Source: Pisaster brevispinus | Lineage: Eukaryota; Echinodermata; Asteroidea; Forcipulatida; Asteriidae | Assembly (NCBI GenBank): GCA_023634235.1 | Contig: JAMKCF010000012.1 | Span: 16,935,884-16,999,883 of the forward strand | Length of the DNA stretch: 64,000 bases | Direction: 5' to 3' | Shown: piece after piece, positions 1 to 12,904 of the stretch | Layout of the letters: each line of letters begins with the position of its first letter | Numbering within the stretch: position 1 is the first letter of the stretch | Position numbers and translations under genes: made by a program | The notes under the pieces: model-generated | Database searches by the model: none | What the model saw: the letters and a program-made list of their open reading frames with translations, nothing else | Told to the model about the DNA's origin: nothing

Positions 1-130
1 GAAAGCTTCTTCCCGACATTTCTTGCCCCGAACCTTCGATTGGTAGAGAGACCACCAACGGCGCATGCGCCGGCTCCCCTGCTGAGGAAGTTACGCCCGT
101 CGTGTCCGATTGTAACAAATCCTTGTCGAA
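1..130. promoter_or_regulatory. CpG-rich stretch with NRF1-type palindrome, possible promoter edge
   Basis: GCGCATGCGC at 61-70, inside the longer palindrome GGCGCATGCGCC, is a textbook NRF1 site. An inverted CCAAT box (GATTGGTAG) lies at 39-47. The remainder to about 115 is CpG-rich. No transcript can be assigned within the window; it may serve a gene to the left. Confidence 0.3.
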
Positions 131-3100
131 CTAATGAGTCTCGATAGCGTACACAGCGGCTCGGAATAGCACAAAGTGTTCTTCATTTGTATAGCTCATC
201 CTTCTCAAATCTGCACAACGCTCTTTACTACGCATTTACAACACAAGGTCATCCATCGTAAGGAAAGATGGAGAGAGAGAGAGAGGAAAAAAAGCCACAT
301 TTAATAGCACTGTGAAGCGAAAAGGAAAAAAAAACCCAGCTTGTTGTTCGTGATAACAAACCCCCGTTGAATATAATCAGTAAAAATGCGATGAACGTCC
401 GACAAAGGTAAATATGCAATGGACGCAATTAATTCATTTTTTGCCAGGCTCTGTGGGCTGAGACCTTGGGAGTAACGGCATTAATAGTTATATCGATCGA
501 GGGCAACGACTGTAACTGGCTTAGCGCGGGAAAACTGATCCTTCCTCTCGTCTGCAACGAGCGGTTCGGGGGGATAAATGGAAAATGAAATCTTAAAGGG
601 CTCTTGCAACGCTGATTTTTTTTTTTTTTTAGACGTTCATTCATAAACGTGTAGTTATCAAGTGAAAAATGTGTTAACAATTAAAATCGGGCTATTTTGA
701 ACCCCCATGCAATGCGTATGCAATGAGATTAAGAAATATTCCTCGAAGTTAACAACACAACAAACTGAAAGACGTTTTGTTATGAAGGAATGTTCTTTTC
801 TCATGTGCCAATGGACGCTAGACTTTCTTTACTTTTATGCTGCGGAAAATAAATCAATTTTTTAATTCTTAATTCTGAAATGTAGTTTTCTTCCTATTCG
901 CCTTCTGGTGGCCGAATCATCCTACTGACTGTAGGTTCGAATCCTGGTCACGGTACCCGTGTCATTTTGAGAGAGTAAATTAACTTGAATTGCTTCTCAT
1001 CACCCAGGAGTGGGTATAGCTGCGAGGGTAGAGGTTGTTTCAGTCAGTGACCGGTGAACTATATGTTTTCCAATTTGGCTGTCAGTGCTTGCGTATTTCC
1101 AAGAATGTGATATTGTTTCAGGAATACTGTAAAAGTGTCCGTAGTAGTCTAGAGGCCCTTCATACTTAACTTAAAATGCTAGTTTATGTGCCCCCCCTTT
1201 TTTTTGGGGGGGGGGGGGTAGCTGAAGAGTATCCCCGGTGGTAATTTCAAACAAAAACGCAGCGTTTTTATCTCATTGGTACAATCGTGTTTGTGATGAT
1301 ATTTTTGTGTGAGTTCTTCTTTAAAGTCTAATCCATAATGTCCCAATTTATACTGAACGCAGTGCCCCAATTTCTTACCGACTCTGGGTGGTGGATTAGA
1401 AGCATACTGCCCACATAGTTAGCTGTAACTGATCGTGGACTAGTCTGGATTTGTCGACGAGACTTGGCAAATAGGATTGCGCGAGAAATCGTATAGAAAT
1501 TAAATTAAATTGCAGAATAATAATGTAAAAACCATCATGTTTATTACATGAATATTATTAAATACGGTTTTAAAGTTGTCACTGTTTCTCTGGATCCACG
1601 TTAATTTCCTGTTTTGTCGTTGCTTAAAGATAAATGTGTAGTTTCAACTAATAATTATGAAAATGCTAAATTTTGCCCAATTTCAATTTAGAAAATACCC
1701 AGTCGCTCTACCTAAAGATCTAGAAATTAGATACTGTATGATAGCAGTCTTTATCCCTTTGTCCAATTTGTTTTGGCAGCCCGCCTGCAGACCCCACCCC
1801 CTTTTTGGTTCTTACCACCCCCTTTGTCCACCACTCCCTCTTATTGAGATTATGCCTGTTCTTTTTCCCTTCACAATGTTACCCTTTTTAAGTGGCAAGT
1901 TTCTCTAATGACTACGTGTACTTTTAGTTCATCTCCTCGTTTTTATTTTAAAGTGTAATGTTCCTTGACTATTAGGCTACTGTAATGGTTTTCACTGTCC
2001 ACTTTCACTGTTATGTCGACACTTTACTTTAAAGTGTCCACAATTCAAGATTCTGTCTACCACATGATAATTCAACCTTTGGCTATATGCCATGTGATAT
2101 TTGTTTTAATGTAGTTTTAATTTTTTATGAATAAACCACGAAAGAGTGAAGGGATGAAGGAAAAAAAAATCTTCCATGAAATACTAATCAGCTTTCATAA
2201 AATGTCTTGTTAATGCGAAGTATGCATATGGATAAACCGAATAAGTCGTACGTCATGCGGGTTGTCAATATGGCCAATCCGGGCTTTACGTAAGTTAATA
2301 TTTCATACCAGCGGAAAAGCCTAGTCTGGATCACATATTTTGCTAATTTTTGTTACCCTTTGCTTGAAGAGAATCCTACCATCTCGTGTTGCATACTTCA
2401 CGAATACGTAACTGTACATTCAAGTAAACCAACATTGGCGTGCACAATCGTAATATTTATTATTTTTTCTCTTGTGAAATTCGGTTTAAGTCAATTAAAA
2501 TTGACTGTTGCTGTTAATAATAATGTTCCAGCAACACAACTAAACAAATAAACGACGGTTTGTGGTGATAACGATTTTGACACACAATTTAATTGAGCAT
2601 GGTGTTCGGGTTACATTAAAAACCACTTGTTTTTCAAGCGTTACATCATGGAACACATTTAGGGCTGGGTGACTCACCAGGCTTACGGTGGTATCCACAA
2701 CCGATATCAAACACAAAAACAATGCCCTGGTATCTAATATAAACCGTCATGTTTAGCAAATTTATATTGGTTTCAATTCACTTACAATGGTGCTTTACGC
2801 GGGGTACAATTTGGGGCAGGTGGCGTTATGTCCCATCTCCTATTCCAACACCAAGTAAAATGGGGATCGTACGACGAGTGGACCACTGGTACTTCGAGAC
2901 AAACTTTGAATTCAAAATTAAGGTTTTTCACCTGTATCTGGTTGCATTTTGAGGTGTTGTCTTTACAGGTGCATCAACTCGGATCCACTCTAGTCTTAAT
3001 CTATTTTTTTAGTGAGAGTTTGAAGCTTTACCAAAGAGAGGTGGTCAAAAAAGTTGTTTTTCGTGCGGTTATTTCGCGCATGCCCTGCTTGTTTGTATGT

Positions 3101-3839
3101 TTTCTAAGTAAAATCTCACTGTTGTTATAATATAATATCCCATACGTGCGTTCGTGACCTGCTTCAGCTTCGATATTACCATTGATGAGGCAAGACCCCA
3201 AGGTATACTTGCCAACAAACAGGTCAATTTGTTATGATAAACGAGTGGGGATATTACGCCTTTGCCAGATGCAAAACTAAGCGGGCTCGAACCTCCAGGG
3301 TAACTTACCAAACTAGTCACGTCGTCCCGTCGTCCCCCAGTGCGTTTAAATTGCGTCAAGTATGGTGGCAATAACCACTTGGCAATTCCAAGGGGGTCAC
3401 ACCCCGCGGAAACTGACGAAGTCTCTCAAGTTTTCAGCAACACCAACCTCGGGAGGTTGACACTGTATTTATTTATACGTGTCACATATTTAGATTCTGA
3501 TCGGATTTGTGTATGGCCCACACTTAACCTTGGAACGAGCGTGTGGCGCAGCGTACTGACAGACAGCTGATGGTTCTGTTAATACCAGTCTATACCAGGT
3601 TAGTGTGAGAGATCCCGACGTAATGCTAAACGGGGTAACTACCTGTGCTGTACAAGATAAGTGCCGTCTACAACAGGTTTACGAACACAAGTCAATTTGG
3701 AAACTGTCTCTGTTTCTGAGATTCTGGGGTCTTTGTAATTTTTATTGACCATTTAAAAACACGTGGCTTTCACTGATATGAAAATGCAAAAGCTATCTCA
3801 AGGACAATGTGGCTGAATATAACTACAGGTACATTGTTA
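131..3839. other. Gene-free region
   Basis: No ORF here has recognisable protein character. Apart from a SINE remnant (905-1065), I note a GA repeat near 271, a run of C7-T8-G13 at 1191-1218 that could fold on itself, and AT-rich unique sequence. Confidence 0.6.
905..1065 (+). repeat. tRNA-derived SINE remnant
   Basis: A perfect pol III B box, GGTTCGAATCC, at 934-944 sits behind a degraded, shortened A-box region (GTGGCCGAATC near 909). The body contains CTTCTCATCACCCAGGAGT (near 993), closely similar to the body of the minus-strand SINE at 25730-25935. This points to one family. Confidence 0.6.
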
Positions 3840-4203
3840 TACAGGATCGGAAGGGATAAAATCATCATTGTTTAGTATTAGTCTGGAAGCTGACTGATTA
3901 TGAAGATCATACTGATAAAAAAAAAATGTCTATGAAATACTTCCCTCTGAAATGAAGCCAGTCAAATTCGAGACAATATTGTATCTAAAAACCTAGAAAA
4001 AACCCCTGCTACAGCTGTTTTCGGTTGTTACAACCAAAATTAAGAACGATGCATTTACATGCTGAAAAGGTTTTGTTAGTTTTTTTCTCCCCCCCCCCCG
4101 ACTCAACGACGGATTAAGCCCACATTTTTACAGGTTTGTTCTTCCATATTGATCACACAAAACACTGTCTACGACTATTTTGTAAGCTCTACTAATCCTG
4201 TGA
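3840..4203 (+). mobile_element. MITE family 1, copy 1
   Basis: Begins TACAGGATCGG and ends CTAATCCTGTG, imperfect terminal inverted repeats of the family end TACAGGATTGGTA. The inner sequence aligns with copies at 39978, 41551 (reverse) and 63411 through shared blocks: CTGATTATGAAG, TCTGAAATGAAGCCAG, TTTACATGCTGAAAA and CACAAAACACTGTCT. It is non-coding and contains C11 at 4089-4099. Confidence 0.75.
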
Positions 4204-5218
4204 CCTTTTTACCCTTAAAAACTCGAGGACGCACCACGTTCTTTGAGAAAAACAAAATGCGTAAAGCGGTCAAATTTAGGCTTTATTTAACAAGAAATTC
4301 ACCTGTTTAAGAACTTTAATTCGGTGATGCTTCTTTGCAATTAGAATCAATATAGGGCAGCCCCGATGGGAGTGGCGTCCAAACTCGACAACGCACTCCA
4401 CAGTTTAACACGAAAGGGTTAAGGATAAAATGAAATAAAATCGAATGAAAAAAAAAAAAAAAAAAAAAAAACTCATCCCATCTCATCTTCTGACGCCGTC
4501 CTGGGCAAACTATAAGCGCGGGAGATTTAATTGGATCAGACCCCTCTGTTTTCATAACGTTAAATCAATATTTAGAGATGCACCCCCACCTGACCAGCGG
4601 AAATCTGATCCCTCCGGCAGGCGTTGGTCAAGCAGAGCAGACCCGTGGATTAGCCAACGAAAACGAACACTTTCCACGGTGGAGGAACGCTCATTGATTT
4701 GTCTGTCAGTTTTGGAATGACGTAAAAGGAAAATCAAGCATGAGAAATATAAACGATTTACAATTTTTTTGAGATTTTTACAACTCCTGGAGAAAAAGTT
4801 AAATGAAACGCAGAGATGCTCTTTTGGACCGGCTTTTGTTCAGTTAAATAAAAGTGAACTGATAAAGTACTCTCGATTATGTAATCAACGATGTATTATC
4901 CAAAAGCCCATTGTGCTCCAAAAGCCCAATGTGTCTCTCAAACGGGCTCCAAAAGCACCAAACGTGTTTTCTATTAACTGATTTAAATGGTATCTTCAAC
5001 TTTCGGTGTAGTGCATTTGTCCACAAACTTTTGAAAATTAACCATTGCTTTGTTTCCTGGAGGATTCAAGACAGAGCTTTTAACAGTGATGCATCTGGTG
5101 TCTCTGTCTTTTATATGCTATATCTATGTATCAATTTAGTTTTTGGAGACAGCGTTCTTACTTCATGTCTTTTTCTCAAAATTTGTTCAAGTGTGTGTTA
5201 TCTTAACTGTGTTATCTA
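4204..5218. other. Gene-free region
   Basis: Contains an A-homopolymer near 4447-4470. ORFs in this part have no protein-like composition. Nothing else was recognised. Confidence 0.5.
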
Positions 5219-5580
5219 ACACTTTGTAATGTAACGTGTAACATAGTTGACTTTGGAGGTGAGGAAACTTGTTCTTGTGTGTAACTTGACTGTGAAACAC
5301 TTTGTCCTGTAACATGTAACCATGGAGGTAACCTCGATGATGTAACATAGTTGACTTTGGAGGCGGTGAAACTTGTTCTTGTGAGTAACTTGACTATGAA
5401 ACACTTTGTCATGTAACATGTAACATAGTTGACTTTGGAGGTGACGAAACTTGTTCTTGTGTGCAATGTTAACTGTGAAACACTTTGTAATGTAACATTT
5501 GTCGTTGTTTACTTTGGAGGTGATAAAACGTATTCATGTGTGTAAACTTAACTGTGAAACACTTTGTATGTAACATGGAT
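5219..5580. repeat. Tandem array, 78-79-bp unit, about 4.3 copies
   Basis: Units start with ACACTTTGT at 5219, 5297, 5401, 5480 and 5559. Each contains TAGTTGACTTTGGAGGTG-like and AACTTGTTCTTGTGTG-like blocks. The second unit carries a 26-base insertion around 5318-5345. ORFs across this array are repeat artefacts. Confidence 0.85.
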
Positions 5581-6989
5581 GTCCATGAGGGTGACGATGG
5601 AAGTGATATACAGACGAGCGAGTCAATCCGAGCCACTTAGAACTTAAAAGTCAACCTTATGTTCATGCGGCTAATAAAAATGCTCCATAACACTTCCATA
5701 ACACGCGGCCCCTACTTGATGCATTTGGGCGTGCGGCTTCATGGTCTCCACGTAGAAAGAAAACAAGGTGTATTTAAAAACGAGAAACTGCTGGGTGACA
5801 GCAGTTCTCGTTTAGAACGTGTAAATGTTCCCCGTCTGTTCTTCGATCGCGAAACCGTTGATGCGTGGGGCATTATGGGAGTGTTCTCATAAATCATGCC
5901 ATAATGTTTACGCAGTCACTTCATGCGTGACGTCACCGGGATGAGTTAAACGAGGTGGAAGAGTTGACCGAGCGGAGAATGCCCCCAGCCTAAATTCATC
6001 AGCATGAACGGGAACGTAATCTTGCTAACAACTCTGCTAGAAACATCCAAGCATTCTCAGCAGGAATGTGTCACCAGCCAAAATACAACGCAATAATTGT
6101 TACTACTTTCAAGCTGAGTTGGAGCTTAGCAGATTATATATCTGCTTCATGGAACTGGCCTCCTGTTTTCAACTTTTTCCGATAGGGCAAATTCAAACTG
6201 CGCCCTCTCTACGAACAAGGTTTCTTCGATGAAATTCACCAGTTCAAATAAATAACCGTAGTCCTGTTTTGTTTTTTGTTTTTTGTTTTTTCTCTCCCTT
6301 TTTTCAGGCTTCTCATACTATATATCAGACTGGTACCTGTGACGTAAAACTTTCACACCGTTTACGGACACTGTTTTATAAGGAACGCAATCATTCCGAT
6401 CACTTATCAAATTTAAAAGTTTAAAGCAGTTGTATTATTAGTTTACAAAGCAAACTGGTGAGACATTATAGCGAAGGAATACGGTAAGCCGGCAAAAGCG
6501 CACCTTCGTCCAAAGTTGCAACAGAAAACAGGAAATACCGGGCTTGGAAAAAACCACGACTCTACAAGTTGCTACGAGATGGCTGTTCTAATTTTAAAAA
6601 GGTAGATTTGTTGAGTGGAGTAGCGCCGGAGCCTATCACGCGTTGATTGGCTAGAAGGCTCGATTCCACTAGTAAATTGGATCATTCAATTGGAGATAGA
6701 AATCCACGTTTATCCCATCCCCCCTTCCCCCAAGAGTAGGCAAATTAGTGAAAGGGCACGGTCGGATTCCAGACTTCAAACAAAGTTGTTACCGGAAAAT
6801 CGAGCTCAATCACGACGGGGCTGCTATATACGGTCATAAGCCGGGCACTCAACGAGACGTGAGCCTCTTTCAAGTAATACCCATGTTCGGCTTCTCGATT
6901 CTTGTCAGAAAACAAACACAATACGGTGGTAACTTCAGAAATGTTGTCGCGGATTTGTTGTAAGTTTTGGTGTACTCTATTAAATAAAC

Positions 6990-7019
6990 GGTAATTAATT
7001 AATGAGTTAATTAATTACC
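6990..7019. repeat. Perfect inverted repeat, 13-bp arms
   Basis: GGTAATTAATTAA (6990-7002) and its exact complement TTAATTAATTACC (7007-7019) flank a 4-base loop. The arms contain TAATTA homeodomain-type cores, so it could be a binding site rather than a structure. Confidence 0.7.
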
Positions 7020-8059
7020 AATTTGTATGTTCTAAGCTGGTGCCGTGTACGTTGGGATGTTGTGCACGGAGTGTCTGGTATATAACCCCAACCAAGTCGC
7101 ATGCACATTCCCCTTAACGGATGTGTTTTTCGTGCCTCCTAGTGATTGAACGGCGAGACTTAACACACGCAGCCCCTACCTTAATCTCAGCTGAATTTAG
7201 TTCGTCACCTCTTGGGTGAAAAACAGAAACAAATGAGTGACTTCAACTCGCAGTCAGAATTTTGTTTTCTTTACTAAATCATGGAGTGCTGGGTTCCTAC
7301 ATTGATTTCGACACCTGTCATGAACTAGTGTTGCTTCGCATCACACACCGCTTTGACTCTGCCAACTCGGTTTTGCCTAGCATTACTCAAAGACTTGGTT
7401 ATGAATACATTTACGTCTACAGACATAATTGAAGGGGTTTATACATAGTAGTCAAACATGGTGTTGCTTCCAATGGATTGGGATTCAATTTAATGCCGAT
7501 ACATTTAAGTCACTCTGACAGGGTTGATCAGTGTATCAATCAACGTGTATTTTGATTACTGAGATTTTTTTTATATTTTTTTTATATTTGGGTACAATGT
7601 GTCAATAATCGAACAGTTCTTGTCTAGATGCCAGACGTATTTCATATTCATACAATATGATACTTATAATATAGACGGTCCTGTAGTAATATTTTAAACT
7701 CATGGAAGGCATAGCTTGATGTATTGTGACATGGAGGCCTTTGTTTGCAAAAGAGAGCCCGGGAGTTCATCAGGGGGAATCACTTTCCCGGGATTGCATT
7801 ATTTGCCAAGGGAGGGGGGTTGGGCTGTAAGCCTGTTTACCAGGTGAACAACCTATGTATTAATATTATTTCATTTACTAAAGGCTACTTCTCAGTTTGC
7901 CTATTTAAGTTCCTTGTGTTAAAAGCTTAAGAAAATGATATGTAATGATTTAGTAAACATAAACAGCCATAGAGTAATAAGAGTGAGAGACTTCCGGGTA
8001 CAACCATGAGTTAGAACTCTTCTAAAAGAAGTGGTGGCTCCGAGACGAGTTTGTGTGTT

Positions 8060-8100
8060 CTCGACGTTTCGGACAGGATACTCTGCTCGTCTTCAGGAGA
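8060..8100 (-). mobile_element. Penelope-like element terminal motif
   Basis: On the minus strand: CCTGAAGACGAGCAGAG, a short spacer, then CCGAAACGTCGAG. This CTGAAGA...GAAACGTC pattern recurs at 11580 (+) and 25036 (-). It resembles the degenerate hammerhead-ribozyme ends described for Penelope-like retroelements. No reverse transcriptase is present nearby. Confidence 0.5.
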
Positions 8101-9857
8101 ATGAACAGCCAGTTGGTTAATTATTGTTGAAAACACGCAAAGTTGAGAGCCTGGGGAAAAACTGCAAAACAAAACAATAGATTGTGAACACCTCAATCAC
8201 AACACGGCTGATTTAATTGTAAAATCAAAGCAAACCTTTTAGGGAAGGTTCGACGGGGGGGGGGGGGGGGGTTGCACCAGTATGGTCCTCTCAACTTAGC
8301 CGCGAGATATAGTTCATCACAGCTGCCCATATACGATTTTGCATTAGTGGTGAACAACTTAAGTGTTCAGTCAGTAATTATTATTAAACACAATAGGTCA
8401 TGTTGCCTTTTTATTTTTCGTTGTAGATTTGTTTTAAATATCAGGAGTGAAAACTCGACATTGAAAGAAAACCCCATGAAAACAAACATTGAAACGCAAT
8501 GCTCATGGGGGCGTTTGATTTGAGGGGTGAGATTCAAAACAAGGTCCAAAGCTATGAAAAGCAGGGCAAGTCACTACAAACCTTAAAAAGCATCCAGTCC
8601 TCAAGACGAACTATCCATCACCTTTAACCATTTCCAGATTGATTCCCTTTTCAAGAAACTCTTCTTGTATATTCCAGTTTTCGTCTAATAAAACCAACCC
8701 AAGTTGTTGAAACGGATCATTTTTCTCTTAGTCCATCTGATCAATCGCAATTCCAATAAGTTCGTCTGTGTACAAAACCCGCTGGAATCACGTTCGATAG
8801 TGGGATAATTAAATCTCAATCCTGGGCCCGAAGGAATTGAGCGAGATCCCCTCTTCCGCACTTCTCAAACGCATCGATGATGCACTACTCAGTCAACGCC
8901 TTCATAGGGCTGCATCTTCACTAATCATAGTAAGAGTATCGTGTATTTATTTGGTTTTGCCGTTTGGTAATGCGATCTGCCGGCATGTTTGTTTTCAGTT
9001 TTGTATCGCCATTTGTTTTAATACGCTGTTTAGGCTCAAATACTACCTTTAGCAAAAGGTCAATTTGTCGAATCCGACTTTGAGAGGATCCAGAAAGTGT
9101 TTGAGGGGGAAAGTGTAACGTGCTCAGCTCGATAAAGAGATTCACACTTCAAAGAAAATCGTGGGCATTTGTTTTGTTTTAACTTGTTCACCATTTTGTG
9201 TGCCAACTCCCCATTAAGGCTGAAATAAGAGATTGGTTTGTAAAATTAGTAAAATAAATGTTGCTTAATATTCTGTAAGCTAACTGGTTAAAACTAGAGT
9301 TGCGTTTTGTATTGCGGTCCCCAACTCACCTTGTGCAAAAATGTGGCCCTGTGTTGAAATGTAATTACACATGCCTTGTTTTGATCTTATGAAAGACAAG
9401 GTCAAGGTGAAGTTGATTATTTTTTTGATTTGAATTAGATATAAACCTAATTCAAAGGAATTTAGACTCCTAATTGGTATGATGTGGGTGTGTGTGTGTG
9501 TGTGGTCAGGAAATCGATCAAACTATTTATAAGTGATCTCTTTGGTGAAAACATTTAAGAAGAAGAAAAAGATGCTTGTTTTTAGAAGAACCTTAACGAT
9601 TGTGATGCATTTGTATTTATTTGTATTTATATACAAATGAAGAAAGACAATCAAATACAAATGAAAGCCTGGGGATTGCCCCAAAGTGAACCAAATCTAA
9701 ACGAGGAATCGCCTTTCTTCGGCCTTCCGTCTGAAGGTTTGGTCAAAATTTGTGACCACTTTCGCGTAAAAATCCCCCACCAGTAAAATACATGCTCGAA
9801 AGATCTGAACGTCGATAGAGCATGAGAGTACAAGTATAGTCATATCATAATAGCCTG

Positions 9858-10112
9858 CACTGCAATAACTGGGGTGTTAAAATTGACACCGTGGGTGTTG
9901 TCACATATATATACCGCAAAAGGAATCAAAATGTACACCACAGGGTGTTTAAATAACACTTATATCTGCCACTACAATTACAACAATTAATTAATCTATT
10001 ACACACATTGCTGTTATTTTAACACCCTATGGTGTTAGTTTTGATCTCTCTTGGGTATCTATATGTGACAACACCTAATGGTGTCAATTTTAACACCACG
10101 GCTTTTGCAGTG
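9858..10112. mobile_element. Foldback MITE with about 103-bp arms
   Basis: The left arm (9858-9960) and the complement of the right arm (10010-10112) both begin CACTGCAA. They share GGTGTTAAAATTGACACC, GGTGTTGTCACATATA, ATCAAAA and AGGGTGTT blocks through to AAATAACA. Only about 49 AT-rich bases separate them, so almost the whole 255-bp element is an imperfect hairpin. No ORF and no clear target-site duplication. Confidence 0.85.
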
Positions 10113-10686
10113 TACCTTCTCTTGAAAACTTGAGCATCTGGTCTCTGGAACTGGATAAGTTTTTCTTCTTGATAAAATGCGTCATTCGAGAATTTAAAAA
10201 AAGGTCACGTGTCTTGCAAAAATCAGATGAGACCGGGTATTGACCGAATTAACTTGACGTCATCACCAAAATAAATCTTGATTGATTTAGTGGAGTCAGT
10301 GTCCCCATGTAATGTTACTGAGAAGTGAGCATATAGGCTGGGAGGCGTGCGTGTTTACACGCTCGCCGGATCTTCGCAAATTGGCAGACCATGGAGAGAC
10401 AGAAGCTGTGTGTGACGTCAGTACAATGTTTCAATCGGTCATTTTCTAGGAAATTATCAGTTACTTTTTCATTAACACCAAACCCAAATCGAATCGAATA
10501 AAAAAAAATAAAAAATAAAAAATTAAAGTGTCAAAATAGAGACTTTATAATGATGTTAGAATTTACACTATGACACACCTCGACCCCACCATCATCACTC
10601 CGTGTTGCATTCACTCTGTGGACATACATTTGTTCTGTGCCCTTAAGAAAACACATATACTTCACAACTATAAAAAAACCAAAAAA

Positions 10687-10713
10687 CTGTGTGGACTTGT
10701 GAAGTCCACACAG
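10687..10713. repeat. Perfect inverted repeat, 12-bp arms
   Basis: CTGTGTGGACTT (10687-10698), a 3-base loop, then AAGTCCACACAG (10702-10713). Another TGTGTGGAC follows at 10732-10740. Confidence 0.75.
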
Positions 10714-10810
10714 TGTTCGAAGTCCCTTCATTGTGTGGACCTCTTTTGTTCTCAGGTCCAATCTCCGTCACTTTAACACCTGATCGCACATCGTTTCTGA
10801 GTTCATACTT

Positions 10811-10866
10811 AATAACTCATACATCTGCCAATAACTCATAAATCTGCCAATAACTCATAAATCTGT
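10811..10866. repeat. Tandem array, 19-bp unit, 3 copies
   Basis: The unit AATAACTCATAAATCTGCC starts at 10811, 10830 and 10849; the last is incomplete. Confidence 0.8.
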
Positions 10867-11399
10867 ACTCTTCATAGAGTAGTCTGGTTATTTTAACGGC
10901 AATGCATTTCGTGCCTCCATCATTTATCCTCGGTAATTAAGGCTGATGATGCAGGTGCCAAATTTTATGGTTGGTCGTCGCTTTGCACGTTCCACATTCC
11001 TCTAGTCTGAATATACTCATGGACACGGCATCATCATTCCTGACCATCCGTACAGCGATGACTGATCGTTCGAAGAAGGAGGAAAACAAGCTCAGCAAAA
11101 AAAATATGTTTACAGGGAAGCCAATTTTTTCATTCTGCCGTCGATGAAAACGTTTGGGTCTGATGTTCTGATATGAGACGAATACAAAACAAATCATCCC
11201 GTCATGTCAAGCGATTGAGGGAAGGCATCCTTGATTAGACATGATGCTGTGAGTAGGGTTTATGTATTGGTGCATGGATAAGTAGTCAAACGTCTTAGTT
11301 ATTTATCGATAGTTCCGATTTATGAATGATTGAATTACGTTGCGTTGTCTATTTCTAGTTATAGATATCAAAATAGCCCATCTCACCGCCAGATGAGCT

Positions 11400-11450
11400 T
11401 GGCTTTCTAGCTGATGGTCGTGGGTTCAATTCTAGCCAAAATGCCGATGT
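11400..11450 (+). repeat. tRNA-like SINE head (fragment)
   Basis: GGTTCAATTCT at 11423-11433 fits a B box with one 3' mismatch and is preceded by GGTCGTG. No well-formed cloverleaf or body was found. The Penelope-like ends at 11530-11616 lie just downstream. Confidence 0.35.
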
Positions 11451-11529
11451 CCCCCCCCCCACACTGAGAAGTGCCGAGTATATATAATGCTTTGTCACTC
11501 ATCGTCGAAGGCTGTATAACTAGAAGCTG

Positions 11530-11616
11530 TGTGGTTTCGATGTTACGAACAGTAGACTCCGCTCGTCTTCAGCATTCTCCTGAAGACGAGCAGAGCATAC
11601 CACTCGAAACGTCGAG
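11530..11616. mobile_element. Two inverted Penelope-like ends
   Basis: A plus-strand motif (11579-11616: CCTGAAGACGAGCAGAG then CTCGAAACGTCGAG) is joined to a minus-strand copy (about 11530-11572). The junction is a perfect 12-bp inverted repeat: GCTCGTCTTCAG at 11561-11572 and CTGAAGACGAGC at 11580-11591, with a 7-base loop. Both copies are end fragments without coding sequence. Confidence 0.55.
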
Positions 11617-12872
11617 TGAAAGAAAACAGCAAACTGTTCTTCGGCGGAGCAAAAACTCCTCCCGCATGTTTTGAAAGAATAGTCATTTCCCAATATAAGG
11701 AACGATGCTCTCTATTCAACGGTTGCATTGACTTGAATTTGAGAAAACCGATATGGCTGCACCACGAGGGAAGGTCAGTTTGAACAAAATTGAAACTTAT
11801 ACATGATACGACATGAAACACAATATGTCGTAGGAGATTTAGTAAACATGTTTTGCATGTTTATGCGATCAGCGTTGTGTATGGAATGCTAGACTGGAAG
11901 GACGAACGCTTAATCTTTTAAGAATCCCATGTCGTAGCAGTCGTTTCAAATAATTCAACACATTCGTGAATTCCATATGAACACATACCGACCAGAAGTA
12001 AAACGAAACACGACGCGCAGAAAGTAGATACAGTCTCGTACTGTCTGCTTTCCGAAACGGCTTATTTAAACTGATCATAGATATATTTCCACTTCACCGT
12101 CATATTACACTCATTCACGTTGTATTCTGTCCACACTTAACATCTCCTTCTCTTGAGTGTTCCACGTGCGAAGAAAAGTTCTGGGACAAAAAGCTTTCAG
12201 TGGAGCTCGACCGATGATTTGGAACAATCTTTCTCCCGTCATTTTAGGAATCTGTTATTGTATATAAAGTTCTTAAGACTCAACTCTATTCATGTTTATG
12301 CGTGTTAGGTGCGCTATGACCTTGGTGGAATAGCGCCTTATAAATTATAATGTTTATGTTATGTTATGTTATGTTAAAGCAATGCGTTTCATACCTCATT
12401 TTGTCTTGTTTGTGCGAGGTGCATATTTGTGTTAAACACTCTGTTTGTTTCGGCATGCAAAGTGTATTTTGTTTGAACAAAACCGTCATATTACACAATA
12501 GAAAGTAACACAAAACCCCCAAATATCATCATTGGAGGTTTGTCCAATTTGCCACGCTCAGTTTCCATCAGTTCAATCCCATTTACACTAAATCTGGATC
12601 ACTCAGTAACACTTTTCTTTTTTCCCCTCTTTTTCAACATCTTTTTTCCCCCTCCTCCTTCTTTTTCTTTCCTCTTCCCCCCCCCCCAATTTTCTATTTT
12701 CGGTATGACGGTGCCGCTAATAAGTGCCGTCTGCGGAAGCAAATTACCTTGCCCAGGTGAGAATCACGTACACAGACATCGTTGGTTTGTGCTAACACAG
12801 CAAAAGGCCAATTATGGTTTAAGGCCCGCGGGTGAATAGCTGAAATTAGGGAGATCTGCCTTTTCTCTCTCT

Positions 12873-12904
<32 letters not shown>

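Larger units (their letters stand above)
5581..9857. other. Gene-free region with isolated palindromes and one Penelope-like end
   Basis: No coding feature is supportable. Seen: TTTTTTG repeats at 6268-6295; a 13-bp perfect inverted repeat at 6990-7019; a Penelope-like terminal motif at 8060-8100; G17 at 8255-8271; and a GT repeat at about 9486-9506. The rest is ordinary AT-rich sequence. Confidence 0.55.
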
